Source of the DNA: Nakazawaea peltata
Lineage: Eukaryota > Ascomycota > Pichiomycetes > Alaninales > Pachysolenaceae
Length of the DNA: 64,000 nt
Reading direction: 5' to 3'
Assembly (NCBI GenBank): GCA_001599355.1
Contig: BCGQ01000003.1
Coordinates: 560,468 to 624,467, forward strand
The position numbers were made by a program, and so were the translations under genes. The notes under the pieces are model-generated. The model was not told where the DNA came from and searched no databases. It saw only the letters and a list, made by a program, of their open reading frames with translations. Numbering within the stretch: the stretch's first letter is position 1; every line of letters begins with the position of its first letter. Positions 55,983-64,000 of this stretch are shown piece by piece.

Positions 55983-57455
55983 ATGGGTCCACGTCGTTCT
56001 ACTAGGAGTGCAAATCCCGACGGAAGAAGTGCCTCGGCAGAAGAAGATATCCCAGCCTTGGAAGAAGATGAAATCGAAGAAGCTGATGATGAAGAATTAG
56101 ATGACGAGGACGAAGTGGAGGAGGTGACAAGATGTATTTGTGGCAACGCTGAATTACAGCTTTCTCCTAGTCATCCAGAGTATGATCAGATTGATACCGG
56201 TTTTTTCATCCAATGTGAGGAATGTCAAGTATGGCAGCATGGGTACTGTGTTGGTATCAAGGACGAGCTGGAGGCTCCCGACAAATATTGGTGTGAGATG
56301 TGCAAGCCGGAATTGCACACGTTAGTTTACAAAGGTCCGAAAGACAAGATAAGTTTCTATACACCAGTGACAGATAAGAGACCGGGTCTGAGAAAGAGTG
56401 GGAAGAAACTGAAAGAGGAAGATGGTCTGGTGTCAAATGAACTGAACGCTTCTGATAACGCGCCGGTATCTGAAGTAAGGGGTGACAGCTCTCCAGCACA
56501 TCCAGACTCCTCAAGACATAGAAGAGAAAGATCAAGGGGGACGTTGAATTCAAGAGATGCTGAATACGAGATGATGTTGAAAAGAGCTTTAGAGGAAAGT
56601 GCCAAGGAGAGCGGGGTTCTGCCTGAAGAACCAGAGTTATCTGAATTCTCCAGGGAAAGACAGAATAGAAGAAGAACTAGACATTCAGATGACGTTAAGA
56701 AGGAAGAGAGTGAGTCCGAGGGAAAGAGTGGAGCTGGAGATATGGAACTGCCAGTTTCAAAACTGAATGAATCTGATCTGAATGATGATCAAATTGCTGA
56801 ATCTGATCATAATACCACCAATAATTCAGCTACTAGTAGCCGTAAAAGACGTGGACAAGGTCTCGATTCAGAGATGAACCATTCTAATACCAATGATACA
56901 TCGATATCTGCAGTCAACGATGACTCAAGGCTAGCAAAGCATGGTTCCAATGCTAATCATACTCTGACTGATATGTCTGAGAATGAAAGTGGGTCAATGT
57001 CTTCTGTTTCAGCCAACAGAAGAAAGAGACCAAAGAGAACTCTGACTTCAGCCACTAATGCAGCAATAAACACTACCTCTTCCCCAGGTGGAAAACTGAA
57101 AAATGATAAAAAATCATCTCCAAAGAAACAAACCAGATCAAAAGAGGAAATCGATGCCGATAAACCTACCAAACCACGTTTGCCTCCACTGAGAATCTCA
57201 ATGTACGAGATGAGAAAAAGAACATCTCTGATTTTGGAGTTCCTCGTAAGGACCCAGACCGAACTTAAAGAAGATTTCGAGCAAGGTCCTGACATGACTG
57301 AGTTTGTTGAAGAAGATCCGAATTCTCAAGATCCCTCTAAAGCTGAAATTCAAGAAACGTTATCTAAAAATCATCGTGAGTCCATGGCTTTAATGGAGAG
57401 CTTAACAAAGAGGATCATCGACTGGAATACCAAATATGGAGAATCAACTTTTTAA
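55983..57455 (+). CDS. CTI6: Cti6, PHD-finger subunit of the Rpd3L histone deacetylase complex
   Basis: Cti6 links the Rpd3L deacetylase to Cyc8-Tup1 and to methylated histone H3. The 490-residue nuclear protein has an acidic start and one PHD finger (about 50-107): C-I-C-G, F-I-Q-C-E-E-C-Q-V-W-Q-H-G-Y-C-V-G-I and Y-W-C-E-M-C. The Cys4-His-Cys3 set is complete and the C-x-V-W-Q-H-G core is typical of Cti6. The middle is basic and Ser-rich. The C-terminal R-I-S-M-Y-E-M-R-K-R-T-S-L-I-L-E-F-L-V-R is a second conserved block of the family. Confidence 0.9.
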   Translation: MGPRRSTRSANPDGRSASAEEDIPALEEDEIEEADDEELDDEDEVEEVTRCICGNAELQLSPSHPEYDQIDTGFFIQCEECQVWQHGYCVGIKDELEAPDKYWCEMCKPELHTLVYKGPKDKISFYTPVTDKRPGLRKSGKKLKEEDGLVSNELNASDNAPVSEVRGDSSPAHPDSSRHRRERSRGTLNSRDAEYEMMLKRALEESAKESGVLPEEPELSEFSRERQNRRRTRHSDDVKKEESESEGKSGAGDMELPVSKLNESDLNDDQIAESDHNTTNNSATSSRKRRGQGLDSEMNHSNTNDTSISAVNDDSRLAKHGSNANHTLTDMSENESGSMSSVSANRRKRPKRTLTSATNAAINTTSSPGGKLKNDKKSSPKKQTRSKEEIDADKPTKPRLPPLRISMYEMRKRTSLILEFLVRTQTELKEDFEQGPDMTEFVEEDPNSQDPSKAEIQETLSKNHRESMALMESLTKRIIDWNTKYGESTF

Positions 57456-57563
57456 TAGCTATGTATAATGTACCTGAATCTTAGATAAAGTGAATCAGAT
57501 GTAGATCGGTTAACACGGGGAATAACTAAAGATGCACGATTATTGCGGGGATGCTGATGATCT

Positions 57564-57659
57564 TCCGGTTAATCCGAGGATCACCCCTATCATCCGGTTA
57601 TCTGAAGGAAAAACTTTTCTCCCTAAAAATTTTTCAGAAGGCCTCGAGGAAGCGATGAG
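57564..57659 (+). promoter_or_regulatory. TRM734 promoter: TCCGGTTA pair, RRPE and PAC
   Basis: TCCGGTTAA at 57564-57572 and TCCGGTTA at 57593-57600 are inverted copies of the ATG7-upstream word, 29 bp apart. AAAAATTTTT at 57625-57634 is an RRPE word and GCGATGAG at 57652-57659 an exact PAC word that touches the first ATG. A PAC so close to the start hints that translation begins at the second ATG (57684). Confidence 0.65.
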
Positions 57660-60600
57660 ATGACCAAATTGACAGTGGGAATTATGTCTGCTACGTATAG
57701 GCTGAGCAATCCTAAAGCTGAAGAGGCTCGGTTGGTGCCTAAATTTCATTATGGTCCAATTACAAGTGTGAAATTCCTAGGGCGCAATATAATATTAGCT
57801 TCAAATGGACCAAATATCCAGGTCTATAAAGACCAGAGGCTAGTTAGGACGGTGAGGATCTTTGGAAAACAGAAAGTTCATGGAATGGAAATTTCTCCTG
57901 ATTCCAAACGCGTCTTGGTATTCGGAGGAAAGTCGTTCACTGTCGTGCCTATCGAAAAAGGGCTCATTGAAGGAGATATCTCAAGCTTTAAAGAACAAGG
58001 AATCCATGAATGGATCATGACGATGAGTTTTGGTTGGGACCATGACTCTTTATGTTATTTATTAACTTCTCGTAATACTGTATATACACTTAGCATGAAA
58101 ACTGAGCCAGGAGAAGTGACCAAATTCTCCGTCATTTCCACAAAATCATTTGTCGAAAACTCCATCTTGTACTCAGGATGCATCAGAGTCTTAGAAGACA
58201 AGGTGATCATCGCAGCTGGAACTATCATGGGGGGTATTTTTGTATGGGATCTCAGTAATTGTCAGATTATCCACAACTTAGTAGGTCACGAAGGTGCTAT
58301 TTTCGGTGTTGTTATCTGTCCTAAAGGTGAGTACGTTGTCTCCTGTTCTGACGACAGATCCGTTCGTGTGTGGACTTTAGAAACAGGCTCAAACCTCTGT
58401 ACTGGTTGGGGCCATGGTTCTCGTATTTGGCTGCTTCAATGGTACGAAGGTAACAAGATTATAAGTTGTTCCGAAGACACAACAGCAAGAGTCTGGGAAT
58501 TCGAACGTAACCCTGATAAAGTTTTATATTGTCTTGATGTGTTAGAACTTCACCAAGGAAAGCATGTCTGGGCCTGTGATATAGATGAAGAACTGGGATT
58601 ACTTGTAACTGGAGGGGGTGATGGAAAACTCCGTTGTATAGATATTGATAAGTCTAGAAGACCGGATAACTGGAAGAAAGAATATTCGATTACAGAGCTC
58701 AGTAATAAGAAGGGGGAGTTCTTCAAGAATTTCGTCCAATTCAATAATGGTGTACTTCTGTTAACTGCAACTGGGTACTGTTATAAGCTTGAGAACTATG
58801 AGACGTGGGAACTTCTTTTCCATGATGAGACATTAGATAATTTCCAAGTATTGAATTCGTTCTACGACGAGAATATTGTGGTCATCACCTCTAAAACTGG
58901 TGTGACTACCGTTCTTAAATTTGACCAAAACTTCAATATTGAGAAGAAAGTGGTCATTGATAAATCTGTTAATATCAAGGCCAAGGTGACCAATGCTTTA
59001 GTGACTAAGAAAGATTCTGAGCATTTCTTCTTACTCATTGAATCGCCTAACCCTAAAGATGATCTCTGTTTATATGAAGTAGATTTCAAATTAGACAAGG
59101 AACCACACCAGATCCTCATCAACAAACCAGATACAAGATTCATCTCTACATGTTTACTGTTTGACCTGGTAAATCAATGGCTCTATATAGGATCTAGATA
59201 CACCACATTTATGATGGTGGAGCTCCAAAATGGACTCGCTTCCAAGTACTGGAAGAAATTCGTCAAAGGCGATACTATTACAAGTTGTTGTGTTGTAAAT
59301 CAAAAGCCAGGGGAGGTTGTTATATTGATGACAGTTAGAGATGGTGATTATTTATTCTTGAAGTTCACTCAAGACCTGCTTAAACAATTCCAATTGGAAG
59401 TCATAGAGCATAATAAAGTCCAAAGAGGGTTCTTAGAAGGGGGTTTCATAGACACAGCTCTTGATAACGAGTTGATATTGTTGAATTTCAAAAGTGATAC
59501 TTTCCATCTTTGGAATGAGTCTCGTCAATTTGAAATTTTCAATGAAGTTTGTGGGGGTATTCATCGCTCTTGGAATTTGCATGCCAATGATATGGCCAAG
59601 AATGACTACAATTTCATTTATAACAAATCTTCTAACTTGATCATTAGAAACACAGGTCTGCAACCAGTGGAGAACAGCTGTCTTGCACTTGGAACTCATG
59701 GAAGAGAGGTCAGAGATATCGCAGTTTCTTCAGCTACCAGATCTAATGGAGAGAAATTCGTCTTGACAGGTGGAGAAGATACTTTAGTAAGATTGTCTAG
59801 CATCAATAACGAAGGACAGATCACTGCTTTCAAGTCGATGAGATATCACGTCTCGGGACTCCAAAAAGTCAAGTTCATCTACGGAGATGAATACCTGGCA
59901 AGTTCGGCCGCTAGAGAGGAGTTTGTCATTTGGAAGATCAACGATACTTATGCGGATTCTGCTCCCTACATTTCATCGTACGCCATTCTACCTCCAGTTG
60001 AAGAAGAACCTGATCTTCGTATCATGGATTTCGACACTATTCCTATCAAGCATGAGGGGAGATTATACGGTTGGTTAATTGTAAATCTGTATTCGGACTC
60101 TACTATCAAGGTTTACGAGTTCAATTTGTTCACTAAACGTTTCAAACTTGTCGCTGAGGATCGTTATTCTACCTGTTGTTTATGGGATGCCAGGTTCATT
60201 GTTAATGATGGTAGGGTATTTACATTGATAGGAGGAACAGATGGTCATATTTCTATATATGATATTACCGAAGTATTGGCTTCATTGTATTCTGTTTCTA
60301 CAGACTCTCAAACAGGTGACAACTACTTGAGTTTACTTGAAGATCCAGAATTGACAGAAGCTACAGAAGATGAGGAAGTAGAAGGTGAAATAGGTACGAG
60401 AGTAGAGAATATCCCACTGTTCCCTACTCTTGTCATCAAACAACAGATCCATCAATCAGGTATCAAAAGTCATATCGTTATTGAGCATCCTCAAGATTCC
60501 AAGACCCTTGATTTGATTACTGCTGGTGACGATAACGCTTTGATTCAGACAAGATTGACATTCACAAAGGACAGTATCGAATTGAATATCATGGCATTCA

Positions 60601-60878
60601 AAGAGAATGCAGCCTCATCAACAATCACCTCCATCAGTCTCGTTGATCTGTCTCCGAATAGTAGTAAGAGACAGTTGATCGTCGTCAGTGTTGACCAAAT
60701 AGTCAGACTCTGGGAAATTGATTACGAAGACACTACAACCGACGGTGTTATGGTGTGTCAAGATTCCAGATACACTACTAATGGAGACACTGGGCCAAGT
60801 GATGTTTGTTGTTTTGAGAATGGCACAACCTTTGCGCTCATCGGAGGTTCGGGAATTAGTTCGTGGGAGGTGAAATAG
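57660..60878 (+). CDS. TRM734: Trm734 (Rtt10), WDR6-like partner of the tRNA methyltransferase Trm7
   Basis: Trm734 guides Trm7 to 2'-O-methylate position 34 of certain tRNAs, and is also known as Rtt10. The 1072-residue product is built of WD40 repeats throughout. The family hallmark lies near residues 205-280: G-H-E-G-A-I-F-G-V, C-S-D-D-R-S-V-R-V-W, W-G-H-G-S-R-I-W and S-C-S-E-D-T-T-A-R-V-W. A second in-frame ATG at 57684 may be the true start, because a PAC promoter word abuts the first one. It converges with RTC6; in S. cerevisiae the two genes (YPL183C and YPL183W-A) are neighbours too. Confidence 0.93.
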   Translation: MTKLTVGIMSATYRLSNPKAEEARLVPKFHYGPITSVKFLGRNIILASNGPNIQVYKDQRLVRTVRIFGKQKVHGMEISPDSKRVLVFGGKSFTVVPIEKGLIEGDISSFKEQGIHEWIMTMSFGWDHDSLCYLLTSRNTVYTLSMKTEPGEVTKFSVISTKSFVENSILYSGCIRVLEDKVIIAAGTIMGGIFVWDLSNCQIIHNLVGHEGAIFGVVICPKGEYVVSCSDDRSVRVWTLETGSNLCTGWGHGSRIWLLQWYEGNKIISCSEDTTARVWEFERNPDKVLYCLDVLELHQGKHVWACDIDEELGLLVTGGGDGKLRCIDIDKSRRPDNWKKEYSITELSNKKGEFFKNFVQFNNGVLLLTATGYCYKLENYETWELLFHDETLDNFQVLNSFYDENIVVITSKTGVTTVLKFDQNFNIEKKVVIDKSVNIKAKVTNALVTKKDSEHFFLLIESPNPKDDLCLYEVDFKLDKEPHQILINKPDTRFISTCLLFDLVNQWLYIGSRYTTFMMVELQNGLASKYWKKFVKGDTITSCCVVNQKPGEVVILMTVRDGDYLFLKFTQDLLKQFQLEVIEHNKVQRGFLEGGFIDTALDNELILLNFKSDTFHLWNESRQFEIFNEVCGGIHRSWNLHANDMAKNDYNFIYNKSSNLIIRNTGLQPVENSCLALGTHGREVRDIAVSSATRSNGEKFVLTGGEDTLVRLSSINNEGQITAFKSMRYHVSGLQKVKFIYGDEYLASSAAREEFVIWKINDTYADSAPYISSYAILPPVEEEPDLRIMDFDTIPIKHEGRLYGWLIVNLYSDSTIKVYEFNLFTKRFKLVAEDRYSTCCLWDARFIVNDGRVFTLIGGTDGHISIYDITEVLASLYSVSTDSQTGDNYLSLLEDPELTEATEDEEVEGEIGTRVENIPLFPTLVIKQQIHQSGIKSHIVIEHPQDSKTLDLITAGDDNALIQTRLTFTKDSIELNIMAFKENAASSTITSISLVDLSPNSSKRQLIVVSVDQIVRLWEIDYEDTTTDGVMVCQDSRYTTNGDTGPSDVCCFENGTTFALIGGSGISSWEVK

Positions 60879-61045
60879 CTATTCGGATAGGATTATTTTT
60901 TCATTAAATAGATTTTCTACATAGTTTAGGGTGCTAATATAGATTTATCATTTAAATCCAGGTAATGGAAATACAGTTAATTGAACTACAGCCAATTTAA
61001 ACATTGTAGTGTATTAACTATGATATATATACAGGGGATATCCAT

Positions 61046-61309
61046 CTATCCTTGACGTTGCTTATGCTTAGGATTAGATTTGCATAACACATACACTCTT
61101 CCCTTACGTCTGGCAACATAACATGAAGGACACATTCTCTTAACAGAAGTTCTAACTTTGTACGATCTTTCGAGTTGGATCAAGTTGGATGAGTTGGATG
61201 AAGGTGTGATAAGTCTCTTGTTCCATGTATTGAGTAAAGCGGATTTTTGTGGAATAGATAACACGGATCTACTAATAGATCTCAGTGACGAAAATAGAAG
61301 TGAAAGCAT
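61046..61309 (-). CDS. RTC6: Rtc6, mitochondrial ribosomal protein bL36m
   Basis: This is the mitochondrial form of bacterial L36, a small zinc-binding protein of the large ribosomal subunit. The 87-residue product has a mitochondrial targeting N-terminus of about 48 residues. The bL36 domain is [14 protein letters not shown], then R-K-G-R-V-Y-V-L-C and N-P-K-H-K-Q-R-Q-G. The zinc ligands C-x2-C, C and H are all present. It is a neighbour of TRM734, as in S. cerevisiae, and diverges from PAN2. Confidence 0.96.
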   Translation of the reverse strand: MLSLLFSSLRSISRSVLSIPQKSALLNTWNKRLITPSSNSSNLIQLERSYKVRTSVKRMCPSCYVARRKGRVYVLCKSNPKHKQRQG

Positions 61310-61619
61310 CGTAAAGTGTATTATATCGTACCTCTCTAGTTATCTCGACACTCCTTTAAGGTGAAAATTTTTAGCGCTTAGAAAATCGATCCCTTTGGCT
61401 AATTGAAATATCATTTTCTGTAAAGTTCACACGACCATAAACATCTGCTGATAAAATATCAATATCTTTTTCTATTCAAGCTTATTTGTACATAACACAC
61501 TACCTTTATTGTTTAGATTCTCTGTCCGCTCGATTGCCTATCAAAGGTGGACTAAGAAGGTAAAGACAGTCACCTCTCAGAGTGTATTAGGTGTTTCATT
61601 GATATTGAGCCTATTAATC
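61310..61619. promoter_or_regulatory. Divergent RTC6 / PAN2 region
   Basis: A 310-bp shared upstream region, AT-rich, with no site I can name. Confidence 0.5.
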
Positions 61620-64000
61620 ATGGAAGGCTGGTTAGAGGTATGTAATGGTGTGGCGTGAGGTTCGTCGGCCAATGCCCGGAGTCATCTCCTAGTCGTCTCC
61701 ATTTCCCCCCAAATGACCCCATATTAACCCATTTTAGGTATCACAAGTTCCCGCTTTCAGAGACCATAGACCCTACACAACCCCCCAATCTCTTGAATCT
61801 CAGTCATCTGAGATCTCATGTTTGGTATTTGACGAAATTCACGAGATTTTATGGGCAGGCTCCAAAGATGGCTACATTAAAGCTTTTAACTATGTGGAAG
61901 AATCCCCAGGTGTGAAAAGTTTAGTACCATATACTTCATTTAGATGCTTTTTATCGGACAAACCGATCTTGGAACTTCTCCCTCATAACTCTGGGATCTT
62001 AGCTCTCTGTAGTTCCGGTGTCAAACTTTATACTGTGTCAGGAATATGCAAATTCTCTCTCACCTCAAAGAATGATCCAAGGTTAGACCAATTGAAATCG
62101 ATGGCATACTATCAAAACTCGCAGAATGATATAGTGGTTGGAAGTCTGACTAAATCAGAGCTTCTTCGTATCGATATCACTAAGAAAAAGAAGGTCACAG
62201 ATACTATAAGAATTGACTATGGCATTGGAGTCTCTGGAATTGGAGTCTCTAAACTCGCCTCAAATAACAGATACATAGTAATTGTCAAACCAGATGCTTC
62301 AATTGATATAGTTGACCAAAAGACTTCACAGCTCATCAAGACTTTCCCCCCAAATTCCCACGCCTTCAATGACTTTTATTGTAAAGAGCAAACCATAATA
62401 ACCTGTGGGTATTCCTATAGAGGACATCAAATAATGAACGATAGGTTTGTTAACCTTATAGATTTACGTCTTATGAAATCACTTCCGCCAGTTCTGTTCC
62501 CGGCGGGAGCCTCATTCGCAAGGCTTCATCCCAAATTACCCTCAATAGCCATCATTCTGTCCCAAACAGGGCTCATCCATTTCGTCGATATCTTCAACCA
62601 AGCCAACGTCTCTCTTTACCAAGGGAACGTAGGTGCTTATATGAACTGTATGGCGATCTCGGCCTCTGGAGATTACCTTGCATTCGGAGATTCCTTCCAA
62701 AATATCCATCTTTGGACTCATGATCCTCACTCCTCTTTCACCAAATTCAAATCTTCACTTGAATATGGCACTCCATTCTATCCTGCACCACCTGAATCTC
62801 GGATCTCAATTGATAGCCTGAATGTCCCATTGAGTGTCGTAGGAATGCCTTACTATAAAGAGACTTTACTATCTGCTTGGCCTTATAGTCAGAAATTCCA
62901 ACTGCAAAGATTCCCTGACAAAATCGACCCAGAAATATTGGCAAATGCTAAACGTATAGACAACACAGACATCGGGTTCTCGATCTATGATGCTCAGAAA
63001 TACGGTCCCCGTAATACGATGAGCTCCAATAAACAAGGACCAAATTCCAAGCCCAAAATTGAGACAAAATTCATCAGTGAACAAGAATCAGACTCCAAAA
63101 TCATCGATAATGCCATCTTCGATTACCAACCAAAGTCTACTAACGTCATTCCTTCATGTTATAGTAGATTAGAGATCTTGTATTCGAAGTTCGGAGTCGA
63201 CGACTTCGATTTCGATTACTTCAACACCACAAAGTACGCAGGATTGGAGACCCACACTTCCAATACTTATTGTAATCCACTATTACAATTGTATAGATTC
63301 ACACCTGATATCTTCAACTTGGCGATATCGAGTCTTGCTCAAGATACGTCCGACCAAATCACCATCACCACAGAACTAGGTTACTTATTTGATATGCTTG
63401 TCAAAGCCGATGGTCGTCATTGTAATGCTTCGAATTTCCAGAAAGCTTTGTCTGCTTTACCTGAAGCTCAACAATTGAACTTGATAGACGAATCTGGTAG
63501 TAGATACTTGAAAGATGGTTACCAACAACGTCGTCTTATACAGACGTTCAACAAGTTCTTGATGGAGAAATTAGCAGCTGAAGAGAACACCAAACATCCA
63601 CCTGAGTTACCTATTGGAGACCGAGCAATGGGCCAAACTGCTTGCTTAGCAATAGCTGAGGAAGTGAGGGGTGTCAATTATCAAATGCATGCTCAAAGGA
63701 TCCGTATAAGTTATTCTGTCGATATTGGACCTCCAATTCAAGCCAGACCAAATAATCGTAGAATCAACTTGAATATCTTGAATTACATAGAGGAAAGTGT
63801 CAATAATACGGTCCAAAAAGCAATGGGTCAACAGATAGTAGAACATACCATGGTATTAAAGAACTTGCCCAACTTATTCTCATTGAATTTGAACTTGAAT
63901 GACTTGGAAATGGCTGAATTGAAATCTTATCGTAACTGGTTACTCCCGGAGTTTTATGCCTCCATCAACAGCAATGGTGTAGCTTGTTTCAATACCATCA
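61620..64000 (+). CDS. PAN2: Pan2, catalytic subunit of the Pan2-Pan3 deadenylase (spliced, 3' partial)
   Basis: Pan2-Pan3 trims mRNA poly(A) tails. Exon 1 (61620-61637) encodes M-E-G-W-L-E. Exon 2 runs from 61738 past the end of the window, so about 760 residues are visible. The start is a WD40 propeller (about 30-330) with I-L-W-A-G-S-K-D-G-Y-I-K-A-F. The Pan3-binding linker follows, with S-V-V-G-M-P-Y-Y-K-E-T-L-L-S-A-W-P and K-Y-G-P-R-N. The pseudo-ubiquitin-hydrolase domain begins around C-N-P-L-L-Q-L-Y-R-F. The RNase domain lies beyond the window. Confidence 0.95.
61638..61737 (+). other. Intron of PAN2 (100 nt)
   Basis: Donor GTATGT at 61638, a branch point of the variant form TATTAAC at 61722-61728, and acceptor TAG ending at 61737. 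The frame is phase 0 and exon 1 has six codons. No suitable ATG in exon 2 would give a full N-terminus. Confidence 0.85.

Overview
This is yeast nuclear chromosomal DNA (Saccharomycotina). Genes are dense and mostly intronless. The few introns are 52-100 nt long, start-proximal, with GTAAGT or GTATGT donors and TACTAAC-type branch points. The strongest clue to the organism is its genetic code. In several unrelated proteins, CTG codons sit where the protein family has alanine: the A-A-C-L-Y-x-A-C-R motif of Brf1, the L-P-x-A-A stretch of PP1-type phosphatases, and conserved alanines of Mlh1 and the SRP receptor. Conserved leucines in the same genes mostly use TTG, TTA or CTC. This fits a CUG-Ala yeast (Pachysolen, Nakazawaea or Peterozyma; NCBI table 26). 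Every CTG-derived Leu in a standard-code translation of this window should then be read as Ala.

Layout. 1-5.3 kb: end of a Pan1-like protein, a repeat-filled gap, spliced ATG7 and NMD3. 5.6-11.5 kb: a DUF202 membrane protein, BRF1, SRP101 and DBP8. 11.5-21.9 kb: a minisatellite with an assembly gap, SDA1, SPC97, MTG2, an MFS transporter and an F-box-like gene. 22-28.6 kb: intron-containing tRNA-Lys(CUU), three small single-pass membrane proteins that look like paralogs, and a USP-domain protein. 28.6-42.2 kb: CPS1, then the glycerol kinase GUT1 and a glycerol channel diverging from a roughly 5-kb gene-free region, then GLN1. 42.9-57.5 kb: a coiled-coil protein, CSN12, HUL5, spliced MLH1, CBC2, a PPZ/PPQ-type phosphatase and CTI6. 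57.6-64 kb: TRM734 (RTT10), RTC6, and the start of spliced PAN2, which runs off the end.

Ribosome-biogenesis genes (NMD3, DBP8, SDA1) and TRM734 carry RRPE (AAAAATTTT) and/or PAC (GCGATGAG) promoter words. GUT1 and the channel form a glycerol uptake and phosphorylation pair; with GLN1 they show the strongly biased codon use of highly expressed genes. Intergenic DNA is unusually rich in short tandem repeats (units of 6-46 bp). It also holds two recurring words I cannot assign to a known factor: TTGGTGTAATGATG and TTAACCGGA. I saw no transposon, LTR element, CRISPR array or rRNA gene.
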